Shown piece after piece: positions 15,508 to 24,312 of a DNA stretch of 64,000 bases. Both the position numbers and the translations under genes were made by a program. Below the pieces are notes generated by a model. That model made no database searches and had not been told where the DNA came from. It worked only from the letters and a program-made list of their open reading frames with translations. The DNA comes from Aquimarina algiphila (GTDB lineage: Bacteria; Bacteroidota; Bacteroidia; Flavobacteriales; Flavobacteriaceae), in contig NZ_VLNR01000013.1 of assembly GCF_007489275.1 (NCBI RefSeq), positions 43,836-107,835 on the forward strand, read 5' to 3'. Within the stretch, counting starts at the first letter, position 1. Each line of letters starts with the position of its first letter.

Positions 15508-18420
15508 TTATCTAGTTCCGATATATAATGGACTACTAAATGGTTTTAAGCCGCTATCAATTAAAGTTACAATACAATAGTATGTACCGCTAGGAATCTG
15601 ATTTGCAGATCCCACAGAAGATTGGTTTGCTATTCCATTCCAATCATTTTGATAATCACTTGATTTGTATATAATCGCTCCCCAACGATTAATAATTTTT
15701 ACATCTATGGTGTAACCGCAATCCTCGACACCTTTAACTAAAAAATATTCATTAAAGGAATCTCCGTTTGGTGTAATTACTTTTGAAATTTTTATATCAC
15801 CTTCTCCTCCGCAAGTTAGTACTGCGCATCTATTATGCACTTCTATTTCTGCTTCAAGGAATATTGGGCAGACAGAGTTGTCTATAGTATAGCTAAATGT
15901 TACTGTCTCCGAATCATCTTCATCTACTAACTCTATAGTTAATGGATCAAAAAAATTGTCATCAATTACAGAGGTGTTTCCAGATGTAACTTCCCAGATT
16001 CCGCTAGTGTCAACATCGCCTTCTAATAAATCAAATAGATCAAAAATTTGCGATTCTACTTCATCGAGAGCACATAAACTTCTGTCGTTTACAATTACAG
16101 AGTTATTTTCTAATGTTATTTTGGCATTTATTGTTGATGTGTTGCCACAATCATCTGTTATGGTATATTCTACAGATAGCGTCTCATCAATTAGATTATC
16201 AAAATCATAGTCAGAAGTTACTATTGTAGTTGTGCTTGCATTACAGTTATCATTTGCACAACTTTCTAATAAAACGATATTATCGGCATTCCATTGACTT
16301 GCAGTTTCTTCGATATCGATTGTAGAGCAAGGTAAAGTTATATCGGTTACTTCACAGTTTGTTAAGCTTGGAGGAGTAGTGTCAAGGAGAGTGAGGGTTG
16401 CTACAAGTGTTGTTGCATCTCCATCTTTATCTGTAATAGTATAGGTAACTTCTATGCTTCCGCTTTGACCACAAGTGCTAATTAGATTATTAAAATCATA
16501 ATCTGAAGTTACTTTACCAGTGAAATCTTCATTGCAGATATTTGTTACACAAGATTCTAATTCTAAGATATTATTCGAGTTCCAAATAGTAGCAATAGTT
16601 TCATTATTCTCTCCATCACATTCAATTATTTCATCTGCAATGTTACAGGTAGTTAGGTCAGGAGGAGTAAAGTCTGAGACAGTGAAATATACAGTCGCTC
16701 GGTCGCAAGCTAGAGGAGTATTATCATCACAAACAGAATATATAAAACTATCTGTACCTGTGAATCCTATGTTGGGAGTGTATATAAAAGTTCCATTAGC
16801 ATTGAGCTGTAAAGTGCCATTATCAACATCGTCTACAGGAATTGTATTAACGATTTGGGTATCTCCTTCAGGATCAAAATCATTATCCAGGACATTATCT
16901 GAAATATTGTCACAAGCTATAAAATATGCATCATCATTTGCAAATGTACTGTTGTTTTGATTGTTTATGATTGTAATTGTTACCGTTGTGGTGTCGCATA
17001 AAGAGGGATTGCCATTGTCACATATGGTGTATTCAAAAGAATCCTCTCCGGTATATCCATTAATAGGTGTGTAAGTAAATGTTCCTGTATCGGGATTGAT
17101 GATTACGATAACACTTTTCTGCGTTGTTACTGTAGTGGTTGTTACCTTGATTGGATCTCCATCAGGATCAAAATCATTAGTAAGTACATTGCCGTTTACT
17201 GGCGTATTGATTTCTGTAATTGCCGTATCTGGATTTGCAATAGGAGGGTTGTTTTTAGGATTTCCATTAGGAAGTACTTCAATATATACAGTTGCTGTAT
17301 CACAAGCTACCGGACTACCATTGTCACATATGGTATATTCAAAAGTGTCAACTCCAATAAAGTCGATAGGAGGAGTATAGGTGTATATTCCAGTGTTAGG
17401 TTCTATAGCTACCTCTATCCCTTCTGTAGTAGTTACAATAAGTGTGGTTACGGTTTGTGTATCTCCTTCGAGATCAAAGTCATTGGTTAATACATTTCCA
17501 GAGACAGGAATATTCACAAAAGTATTATTGATGTCTGTTATAGCATGAGTACAATTAAATGAAATCTTTGTACAAGCTATAGAAGTACAATTGTTAGCAT
17601 CCTTAATGGTTACTGTGTAGTTGTCTTGAGGGAGATTTAAAAATGTTTCATTAGCTTGATAAGTGACTCCATTATCTATGGAATAGGAATAAGGAGGTGT
17701 GCCTCCAGTTCCTTTTGATGTAATTTGACCTAAACCTTCGCATGCAATATCGGTTTTGGAGTCAATAGAAACAGATAAAGCTTTTTGAGGTTCAGAAATA
17801 ATAGCAGTGTTTTTAACTACACAGTTATTGGCATCAGTAATTGTTACAGTGTATCTGCCAGCAATTACATTGGTTAAATCTTCATTAGAAGAACCGTTAT
17901 TCCATGCAAAAGTATAAGGAGGAGTCCCATCATTTACTGTAAGGTCGATAGCTCCGGTTGCATCGCCTGTACATAATACATCTGTTATCGCATTAGTTGT
18001 TTTAATTTGACAAGGGTTTACACATTGTATAACAATGCTTCTTGTTAATTTGGTACCATTGGCATCTGTTACTGTAACGCTATGTATTCGATTTGTAAGA
18101 AGAGTTGCAATTTCAGTAGTCTGGTTATTGGCAGAAGCACTCCATTGATATGTGTATCCTGGTTTTCCTCCAGAAGCAATAGCTTTGGCTTTACCATCAC
18201 AACATATTCCAGTAGATGTGGCGTCTTGTATTTTGATTATCGTAAGACTAAGTGGATTGGGAGGATCAGAAATTGAGCCTAAATCTCTTATGGTTAATGA
18301 GTTGTTTTCATCCTTATGGATAGTATCTCCGTAAACATATGAAGAGATGTGTAATAGTGTAAAAACACAAGTAAATAAAATAATTTTCTTATGAAAGAAG
18401 AGTAAAGTAATAATTTTCAT
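15508..18420 (-). CDS. Large T9SS-secreted adhesin with SprB-like and cadherin/Ig-like repeats and gliding-type C-terminal domain
   Basis: A 970-residue surface protein. A signal peptide occupies about residues 1-31. Three SprB-type repeats follow at about 55-290 (GGKPGYTYQW; DGTPPYTFAWNNGSSNEDL; GGTPPYSYSIDNG). Three Ig/cadherin-like repeats span about 295-585, each with GNVLTNDFD or DNVLDNDFDPEGD and a TYTP...SFEYTICDNG core. Two cysteine-containing repeats (CNIADEIIECDGE; CEVTDITLPCST) cover about 590-775. The end (about 875-970) is a gliding-motility-associated sorting domain: VITPNGDSFNEYFLVKGVED, IINRWGAIIYKS, GTYYCIVTL. It should be exported by T9SS and held at the surface, probably in adhesion. 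It is first in the operon with PorP and OmpA. Confidence 0.93.
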   Translation of the reverse strand: MKIITLLFFHKKIILFTCVFTLLHISSYVYGDTIHKDENNSLTIRDLGSISDPPNPLSLTIIKIQDATSTGICCDGKAKAIASGGKPGYTYQWSASANNQTTEIATLLTNRIHSVTVTDANGTKLTRSIVIQCVNPCQIKTTNAITDVLCTGDATGAIDLTVNDGTPPYTFAWNNGSSNEDLTNVIAGRYTVTITDANNCVVKNTAIISEPQKALSVSIDSKTDIACEGLGQITSKGTGGTPPYSYSIDNGVTYQANETFLNLPQDNYTVTIKDANNCTSIACTKISFNCTHAITDINNTFVNIPVSGNVLTNDFDLEGDTQTVTTLIVTTTEGIEVAIEPNTGIYTYTPPIDFIGVDTFEYTICDNGSPVACDTATVYIEVLPNGNPKNNPPIANPDTAITEINTPVNGNVLTNDFDPDGDPIKVTTTTVTTQKSVIVIINPDTGTFTYTPINGYTGEDSFEYTICDNGNPSLCDTTTVTITIINNQNNSTFANDDAYFIACDNISDNVLDNDFDPEGDTQIVNTIPVDDVDNGTLQLNANGTFIYTPNIGFTGTDSFIYSVCDDNTPLACDRATVYFTVSDFTPPDLTTCNIADEIIECDGENNETIATIWNSNNILELESCVTNICNEDFTGKVTSDYDFNNLISTCGQSGSIEVTYTITDKDGDATTLVATLTLLDTTPPSLTNCEVTDITLPCSTIDIEETASQWNADNIVLLESCANDNCNASTTTIVTSDYDFDNLIDETLSVEYTITDDCGNTSTINAKITLENNSVIVNDRSLCALDEVESQIFDLFDLLEGDVDTSGIWEVTSGNTSVIDDNFFDPLTIELVDEDDSETVTFSYTIDNSVCPIFLEAEIEVHNRCAVLTCGGEGDIKISKVITPNGDSFNEYFLVKGVEDCGYTIDVKIINRWGAIIYKSSDYQNDWNGIANQSSVGSANQIPSGTYYCIVTLIDSGLKPFSSPLYIGTR

Positions 18421-18796
18421 AGGCCCCCATTTTTATTGATTTACTATAAGAAAATCCCCATTTTTTTGTTGTCTTAGTATCTCAAAAAAATTACAAACAA
18501 TCGATAATAATAAGTAGTTCAGTAATTTTTTTTCATCACATTATTTTAATTAGCAAGCTTATCTTATGTGCAGAATTTCTTCTGTATATAAGATTGGATG
18601 TACATACTCATGCTAAGAATTGATGTTTTATCTGAATTAATACAGAACGATATTAATTTTAGAATCAAAATATCTCTTGTGCACAATTAAGTACCTTGAC
18701 ATAGCAATAAGCTAATGCCTATTTATACATAGTAAGGGGGGAATAATAAATTATACTTTTTTTGCGGGGGAGCAATATTATATTTTGGGGGGATTT

Positions 18797-18889
18797 ATGA
18801 TGAATATTATTTTCAATAGTATGCCAAAAATTATACTCATTATAAATATAGTGTCAAATATATGTTATATATCGATAAAAATCAACTAA
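18797..18889 (+). CDS. Possible 30-residue hydrophobic peptide
   Basis: ATG ATG at 18797-18802 lies 4 nt after GGGGGG and opens 30 codons, ending at TAA 18887. The product has hydrophobic stretches (PKIILIINIVSNICYISIKI). A weak AT-rich hairpin follows the stop. There is no homology I recognise, and it could be chance in AT-rich DNA. It is listed because the gap is otherwise unexplained. Confidence 0.2.
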   Translation: MMNIIFNSMPKIILIINIVSNICYISIKIN

Positions 18890-19140
18890 TTGAAAAATAA
18901 TAATTTTAGATTGAATTAGTTTTTGGAGGTTAAAGTTATTTATTTTTCATGTCAGAACTTAATATTAGATAATGATCTGTTTTTGATTTAGTTATAGTCT
19001 TTTTAAAGATGGTGAAATCCTACTGTTTTGCAATCATAAATCAAATATTTATAAAGGATTTTGAGTTCTATTGATTTATAATAGTACTGTTTTTATAAAA
19101 ATCTCTTTTTTCGGTATAGAACTAAATCTATTTCCATTCG

Positions 19141-19169
19141 TTGTGGTTTAGGTCGTTTTGTTATCTTTA
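19141..19169 (+). promoter_or_regulatory. fabI promoter
   Basis: TTG at 19141-19143 and TATCTTTA at 19162-19169 are 18 nt apart. The -7 box differs from TAnnTTTG only in the last base. The expected leader is about 27 nt. Confidence 0.45.
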
Positions 19170-19203
19170 CCGCTCGTATAACTATACTTTAATTTATAAT
19201 TAA

Positions 19204-20022
19204 ATGTCACACAATTTATTAAAAGGCAAAAGAGGAATTATTTTTGGAGCGCTTGATGAAAATTCAATTGCTTGGAAAACCGCAGAGCGTGTTTTTGAAG
19301 AAGGAGGAAGTTTTGTTCTTACAAACGCTCCTGTTGCAATGCGTATGGGTGCAATAAATACTCTTGCAGAAAAAACTAATGCTCAGGTTATACCTGCAGA
19401 TGCTACTTCATTAGAAGATTTAGAAAATCTTGTAGAAAAAGCAATGGAAATTTTGGGTGGTAAACTTGATTTTATATTACATTCTATAGGGATGTCGGTA
19501 AATGTGCGAAAAGGTCGTCACTATACTGATCTTAATTATGATTGGAGTCAAAAAGGTTGGGATGTTTCTGCCCTTTCTTTTCATAAAACCATGCAGACAT
19601 TGTACAAAAAAGAAGCAATGAGCGAGTGGGGAAGTATTGTTGGATTGACTTATATGGCAGCACAACGTGTATTTCCTGATTATAATGATATGGCAGATAA
19701 TAAAGCATATTTAGAATCTATAGCTCGTAGTTTTGGATATTTCTTTGGTAGAGAAAACAAAGTACGTGTGAATACGATTTCTCAATCACCTACGCCAACT
19801 ACTGCGGGAAAAGGAGTAAAAGGATTTGATGGTTTTATTGAGTATGCAGATAAGATGTCTCCTCTTGGTAATGCTACTGCTTCAGAATGTGCAGATTATA
19901 CAATTACCTTGTTTTCAGATTTAACCAAAAAGGTTACACTTCAGAATTTATATCACGATGGAGGTTTCTCAAATATGGGAGTAAGCCAAATGGTGATGGA
20001 TAAATTTGTAGAAGAAAAATAA
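19204..20022 (+). CDS. fabI: Enoyl-[acyl-carrier-protein] reductase (NADH)
   Basis: FabI reduces trans-2-enoyl-ACP, the last step of each fatty-acid elongation cycle. It is an atypical SDR with the FabI-style cofactor segment GKRGIIFGALDENSIAWK (residues 8-25), LHSIGMSV near residue 95, and the catalytic pair Tyr-x6-Lys in YNDMADNK. The substrate-loop region is TISQSPTPTTAGKGVKGF. At 272 residues it has the usual length. It is monocistronic, with its own promoter and a strong hairpin terminator 30 nt after the stop. Confidence 0.96.
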   Translation: MSHNLLKGKRGIIFGALDENSIAWKTAERVFEEGGSFVLTNAPVAMRMGAINTLAEKTNAQVIPADATSLEDLENLVEKAMEILGGKLDFILHSIGMSVNVRKGRHYTDLNYDWSQKGWDVSALSFHKTMQTLYKKEAMSEWGSIVGLTYMAAQRVFPDYNDMADNKAYLESIARSFGYFFGRENKVRVNTISQSPTPTTAGKGVKGFDGFIEYADKMSPLGNATASECADYTITLFSDLTKKVTLQNLYHDGGFSNMGVSQMVMDKFVEEK

Positions 20023-20051
20023 ATACAGCTTTGTATTAATATAATACTCAT

Positions 20052-20084
20052 AAAATCCCATTCTTAATTGGTATGGGATTTTTT
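20052..20084 (+). terminator. fabI terminator
   Basis: AAAATCCCAT (20052-20061) pairs perfectly with ATGGGATTTT (20073-20082), with an 11-nt loop and a T6 tail. An ATG inside this stem (20073) is in frame with the next gene but is not its start. Confidence 0.8.
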
Positions 20085-20098
20085 GTAGGTTACCTTTG
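20068..20098 (+). promoter_or_regulatory. Glycosyltransferase/YbbR/coaE promoter, overlapping the fabI terminator
   Basis: TTG at 20068-20070 and TACCTTTG at 20091-20098 (20-nt spacing) match the -33 and -7 boxes. The box ends only 4 nt before ATG 20103 and 10 nt before ATG 20109, implying a leaderless or near-leaderless mRNA. Confidence 0.55.
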
Positions 20099-20102
20099 TG
20101 AT

Positions 20103-21107
20103 ATGGAAATGTATTTCTCCTTTATTGTTCCCGTATATAACAGACCCAATGAGATTAAGGAGCTGTTGGATAGTATGGTGATAATGGATTATGATAAAAA
20201 ATATGAAATTGTTATTGTAGAAGATGGATCGACTGAAACATCAGAAGATATTATTCAGACTTTTGTAGATAAGCTTTTTATCAGTTACTATCAAAAACCT
20301 AATACTGGCCCTGGAGATTCTCGTAATTACGGTATGCGTAAAGCAAAAGGAAATTATTTCATTATTTTAGATAGCGATGTGATTCTTCCTAAAAATTATT
20401 TATCTAAAGTTGATGGTTTTTTAAACAAAAAATTTGTGCATTGTTATGGAGGTCCAGATGACGCACATGAGAGTTTTTCTAACCTTCAGAAAGCGATAAG
20501 TTATAGTATGACCTCTTACCTTACTACAGGAGGAATTCGAGGACGAAAAAATACTTTAGGTAAATTTCAACCCCGAAGTTTTAATATGGGATTGTCTAAA
20601 GATGCTTTTCAGGCTTCTGGAGGATTTGGAGATATACATCCTGGAGAAGATCCTGATTTAACGATAAGATTGTGGAAATTAGAATATGATACAGAATTGA
20701 TTCCTGATGCAAAAGTTTTTCATAAAAGAAGAATTTCTTGGCAAAAATTCTACATACAGGTCAATAAATTTGGATTGGTAAGGCCTATTTTAAATAAATG
20801 GCATCCAGAAACCGCTAAACTTACCTATTGGTTTCCCACTTTATTTTTGTTTTATGGTGTATTTTCGATAATAACTGCTTTTTTTGGATGGTGGTATTTT
20901 ATCACTTTTTTAGGACTATATTTTATTTTAATATTTTTGGGAGCAACTTTAGTTTATAAAAATATTTCAATAGGTTTTCAATCTATATTGGCAGTTTTTA
21001 TACAATTTTATGGATACGGAAAAGGATTCCTGAAATCTTATTATTATATTCATCTATTGAAAAAAGTACCCGAAAGACAATTCGAAAAGTTGTTTTTTTC
21101 AAAGTAA
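20103..21107 (+). CDS. Family 2 glycosyltransferase, membrane-associated
   Basis: About 335 residues. The N-terminal GT-A domain has SFIVPVYNRPNEI, VIVEDGSTETSEDI, the DxD-type metal motif ILDSDVILP, and the acidic acceptor-site GEDPDLTIRLWK. The C-terminus carries two or three membrane helices (YWFPTLFLFYGVFSIITAFF and following). Such enzymes transfer sugars to lipid or polysaccharide acceptors at the cytoplasmic face of the inner membrane; the sugar is not predictable. I start at ATG 20103 because the ATG at 20073 is in the fabI terminator stem; ATG 20109 is also possible. The YbbR gene follows after 5 nt. Confidence 0.88.
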   Translation: MEMYFSFIVPVYNRPNEIKELLDSMVIMDYDKKYEIVIVEDGSTETSEDIIQTFVDKLFISYYQKPNTGPGDSRNYGMRKAKGNYFIILDSDVILPKNYLSKVDGFLNKKFVHCYGGPDDAHESFSNLQKAISYSMTSYLTTGGIRGRKNTLGKFQPRSFNMGLSKDAFQASGGFGDIHPGEDPDLTIRLWKLEYDTELIPDAKVFHKRRISWQKFYIQVNKFGLVRPILNKWHPETAKLTYWFPTLFLFYGVFSIITAFFGWWYFITFLGLYFILIFLGATLVYKNISIGFQSILAVFIQFYGYGKGFLKSYYYIHLLKKVPERQFEKLFFSK

Positions 21108-21112
21108 TACAT

Positions 21113-22072
21113 ATGCCAAACAGAATAAGCAATAGATTTTCTCTAAAAAAAAGTAATGTGAAGACTTTTTTCTTTTTTCTAATATTCACATCATTACTAT
21201 GGCTGTTTATTCAATTTTCTAAAAATTATACTCGAGAAGTAGAAGTAGCTGTTCAATACACTAATATACCACAAGATAAAATTTTCAACGAGGAAAGTGA
21301 TCAGGCACTACGTATGGTTTTAAACGGAAATGGTTTTAGATTAATGAGCCATAATTGGAAAAAGAGAATACTAGAGTTTAATGTTGAAGATGCAGTAATT
21401 AGTGATGACAATCAATATTACTTTAGAGTTAATAAAGAATCTGCGGTATTGAAAAATAAATTAGATTTTAAGGGAAGAGTTTTATCGATACAAAAAGATA
21501 CCCTAAGGCTAAAAGTAGACCTTAATTTAGAAAAAAAGATTCCTGTTAATATTGCTCAGGATATTCAATATGCTGTTGGGTATGGCAGTGATAAAGGGTT
21601 AGTAGTTTCTCCGGATTCAGTCATGATAAGTGGACCCTCACAAGTAATTGATACTATAGAGAGGATATATACAGAGAACCTAAATCTAGAAGGCCTTAAT
21701 GTTGATTATACTTCTGAATTGAATATAGATGTTTCAAGTTTTTCTTCTACGATAAAAGTGGTTCCTTCCAAGGTAGAAGCAAATATTTTGGTTAGTAAAT
21801 TTACTGAAGGAAATCAGAAGATTCCGATTACTATTAATAACATACCAGAGGGAGTCGAAATTAAAATTTTTCCAAAAGAAATAACCGTTGTATACCGTGT
21901 AGGTTTAGATAAGTATAATGAAATAAGTCAACGAGATTTTATGGTTGTTGCAGATTATGCAAAGGTATCTGAAGAAAGCTCATTTTTAACTTTGGAACTA
22001 GTAAATAAACCCGGATCAATCCATGATGTTCGTTTGCAGGAAAAACAAGTTCAATTTGTAGTTCTAAAATGA
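21113..22072 (+). CDS. YbbR-like domain protein (CdaR-like)
   Basis: A 319-residue protein with one N-terminal membrane anchor (FFFFLIFTSLLWLFIQFS, about residues 23-40). It continues with repeated YbbR beta domains (VQYTNIPQDKIFN; VNIAQDIQYAVGYGSDKGLV; ITINNIPEGVEIKIFP). In Firmicutes a YbbR protein (CdaR) regulates the diadenylate cyclase CdaA. In Flavobacteriia this standalone form commonly precedes coaE, and its function is unknown. Its stop overlaps the coaE start (ATGA), indicating coupling. Confidence 0.82.
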   Translation: MPNRISNRFSLKKSNVKTFFFFLIFTSLLWLFIQFSKNYTREVEVAVQYTNIPQDKIFNEESDQALRMVLNGNGFRLMSHNWKKRILEFNVEDAVISDDNQYYFRVNKESAVLKNKLDFKGRVLSIQKDTLRLKVDLNLEKKIPVNIAQDIQYAVGYGSDKGLVVSPDSVMISGPSQVIDTIERIYTENLNLEGLNVDYTSELNIDVSSFSSTIKVVPSKVEANILVSKFTEGNQKIPITINNIPEGVEIKIFPKEITVVYRVGLDKYNEISQRDFMVVADYAKVSEESSFLTLELVNKPGSIHDVRLQEKQVQFVVLK

Positions 22073-22659
22073 GAAATGAGATAAAAGTTGTCGGGCTAAC
22101 AGGTGGAATTGGTAGCGGGAAGTCCACAGTCGCTAAAATGTTCGAAAAGTTGGGAGTTCCCATATACATATCAGATGATGAAGCTAAGAAGTTGATGAAC
22201 GAAGATGATGACGTCAAAAAGAAAATCATAGCACTATTAGGAGAAAACTCCTATGTGGATGAGACGTTGAATAGGGGGTATATTGCAAATATAGTTTTTA
22301 ATGACCCCTTAAAATTAGAAAAGTTAAATGCGATTGTACATCCTGCAGTGGCTAAACACTTTGATTCCTGGAAGAGTTTGCAAGATTCGGTATATGTAAT
22401 AAAAGAAGCTGCAATACTTTTTGAAAACGGAGGGCATACACAATGTGATTATACAATTTTGGTTTCAGTACCTTCAGAAATTAGGATTCAACGAGTTTTA
22501 AAAAGGGATAATATAACCAAAGAACAGGTGCTTTCCAGGATGAATAATCAGTGGGAGGATGCCAAGAAAATACCATTGGCAGACTTTGTAATCTATAATC
22601 TGGATTTAAAAGATACTGATAAACAGGTAAATAGGATACATAAAGTCATATCTTCATAA
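22069..22659 (+). CDS. coaE: Dephospho-CoA kinase
   Basis: CoaE phosphorylates the 3'-hydroxyl of dephospho-CoA, the last step of coenzyme A synthesis. The P-loop is GLTGGIGSGKSTVAKMFEKL at residues 8-27. Later come ISDDEAKKLM, the substrate-binding IVHPAVAKHF, IKEAAILFENGG, and SRMNNQW. Its 196 residues are typical for a cytoplasmic NMP-kinase-like fold. It is the last gene of the glycosyltransferase-YbbR-coaE unit. The window thus encodes two CoA enzymes, at distant sites. Confidence 0.96.
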   Translation: MRNEIKVVGLTGGIGSGKSTVAKMFEKLGVPIYISDDEAKKLMNEDDDVKKKIIALLGENSYVDETLNRGYIANIVFNDPLKLEKLNAIVHPAVAKHFDSWKSLQDSVYVIKEAAILFENGGHTQCDYTILVSVPSEIRIQRVLKRDNITKEQVLSRMNNQWEDAKKIPLADFVIYNLDLKDTDKQVNRIHKVISS

Positions 22660-22731
22660 GTACTTTGTAATCCGAATCTTTCATTTTGTTAACATTTGGT
22701 TAAACCGTAAAGTAGCTAAATGTTAAAGTCT

Positions 22732-22739
22732 TACTTTTG
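22732..22739 (+). promoter_or_regulatory. -7 promoter box abutting the histidine kinase start
   Basis: TACTTTTG matches TAnnTTTG exactly and ends 4 nt before ATG 22744. No TTTG lies at the usual -33 distance. If it is used, the mRNA would be nearly leaderless. Confidence 0.4.
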
Positions 22740-22743
22740 ATTT

Positions 22744-24309
22744 ATGAATAAAAGGTTATTCGTGTTGCTGATAATCCTGATGAGTTTGTCGTTAATTGGG
22801 ATTATTTTTGTTCAGGGATATTGGATTAACAACACAGTAGAGAATAATGAAGAACAGTTTTCTTTTAATGCAAAGCAAATATTAATATCTGTATCGAATC
22901 GAATTCAATACAGAGAGTTTGAGGAAATGTTTTTTCCATTGCAGGAGATTTTGGATAGCATAGAGGAGCCTGATAATAAAACGATACGTCAGCTTCTCAA
23001 TATTAGTATCGATAATACCACAAAGTCATTTGCTTATACTGATGGTATTTTAGAAGAAGATTATAAGTTATTTTCATCTTTTGTCAATTTTAATATTGAT
23101 ACAGTAAGGTTGAAAAACATTTTAAACCGTAATGTTGACAGTGCAACACAAGACGGTAAAAATGATTTTACGAGGCGAAATTCTAAATCTAAGTTAGAGA
23201 GAATAAGAGGTCTAACAGATCTCCAAAGGATGGATTATGAAATAGTGATAGGAGAAATAGCGAGTTTTATCCCTATTCATAGAAGAGTACAAAAGAAGGA
23301 AATAGAATATTTGCTTAGAAAAGAATTAGAAGAGAGAGATATAAAGGTAGATTTTGAGTATGCTATTTATAGTAATGCTTTAGCTACAAAAGTACGTTCT
23401 GATGATTTTAGTTTGGATTATCCTACAACATACGCTATACCGCTTTTTGTAAATGATGAAGGCGTAAGTGAGTATCAATTGTATGTTAATTTTACTGGGA
23501 AAAAGCAATATGTGCTTTCTACCATTAAAGGGATGGCGATATTATCGATAATTTTTACATTAATTATTGTAGTCGCTTATTCGAGTGCGTTGTCACAATT
23601 GATGCAACAACGCCAGATATCACAGATTAAAACAGATTTTATTAATAATATGACGCATGAGCTTAAGACTCCGATAGCTACTATTAATTTGGCTTTAGAT
23701 TCTATAAAGAATCCAAAGATATCAGGAGATCAAGAAAAAGTAAAGCGCTATATGAATATGATACGTGAAGAAAATAAAAGAATGCATGCTCAAGTTGAAA
23801 ATGTATTAAGGATATCTCAGTTAGAGAAAAATGAGCTTAATATTAAAAAAGAAAGACAAGAGTTACATGATATTATTGAAGATGCAGTAACACATGTTTC
23901 TTTAATTGTTGAAAATAGAGAAGGGTATATTAAAATGCATTTAGGCGCCCTTAAAACAACTGTATTGGCTAATGATAGCCATTTGACAAATGTGATAGTT
24001 AATATTTTGGATAATGCAATAAAGTATTCTGAAGGAGAACCCAAAATAGATGTATATACAGAAAATGTAAAAAATAGTATTGTTCTTAAGATTCGTGACC
24101 AAGGGATTGGAATGAGTAAAGTAGCACAGAAGAAGATTTTTGAAAAGTTCTTTAGAGAACATACAGGAGATCTGCATAATGTAAAAGGACACGGATTAGG
24201 ACTAACATATGTAAAACGAATTATTGACGACCATCATGGTCAGATATGGGTGGAGAGCGAAAGGGGAAAAGGCTCCACATTTATAATTAAATTACCGTTA
24301 ATATCTTAA
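22744..24309 (+). CDS. Sensor histidine kinase (RprX-like)
   Basis: A 521-residue membrane sensor. One helix near residues 5-25, a periplasmic region to about 255, and a second helix (GMAILSIIFTLIIVVAYSSA) are followed by the HisKA box NNMTHELKTPIATINLALDS with the phosphorylatable His. The HATPase domain has the N box NVIVNILDNAIKYS, the G1 box DQGIGMS, and the G2 box GHGLGLTYVKRI. Size and order with the next gene match the Bacteroidota RprX/RprY system. The stimulus cannot be read from the sequence. The response regulator follows after 3 nt. Confidence 0.92.
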   Translation: MNKRLFVLLIILMSLSLIGIIFVQGYWINNTVENNEEQFSFNAKQILISVSNRIQYREFEEMFFPLQEILDSIEEPDNKTIRQLLNISIDNTTKSFAYTDGILEEDYKLFSSFVNFNIDTVRLKNILNRNVDSATQDGKNDFTRRNSKSKLERIRGLTDLQRMDYEIVIGEIASFIPIHRRVQKKEIEYLLRKELEERDIKVDFEYAIYSNALATKVRSDDFSLDYPTTYAIPLFVNDEGVSEYQLYVNFTGKKQYVLSTIKGMAILSIIFTLIIVVAYSSALSQLMQQRQISQIKTDFINNMTHELKTPIATINLALDSIKNPKISGDQEKVKRYMNMIREENKRMHAQVENVLRISQLEKNELNIKKERQELHDIIEDAVTHVSLIVENREGYIKMHLGALKTTVLANDSHLTNVIVNILDNAIKYSEGEPKIDVYTENVKNSIVLKIRDQGIGMSKVAQKKIFEKFFREHTGDLHNVKGHGLGLTYVKRIIDDHHGQIWVESERGKGSTFIIKLPLIS

Positions 24310-24312
24310 AAT

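Larger units (their letters stand above)
18421..19203. other. 783-nt intergenic region between the T9SS operon and fabI
   Basis: This divergent gap is AT-rich but holds three G-runs: G6 at 18736-18741, G5 at 18766-18770, and G6 at 18787-18792. The last stands as a ribosome-site-like run just before a 30-codon reading frame. An 8-bp inverted repeat (AACTAATT 18884-18891, AATTAGTT 18914-18921) follows that frame. The fabI promoter lies at the right end. No tRNA or known riboswitch fold is recognisable. Confidence 0.6.

Noticed and set aside
16520..16960. A 146-codon frame on the plus strand
   Set aside because: It is antisense within the repeat-rich adhesin gene, which has clear homology in its own frame. 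The long frame is a by-product of repeat composition.
20073..20102. Upstream ATG for the glycosyltransferase
   Set aside because: It lies in the fabI terminator stem and upstream of the probable transcription start.
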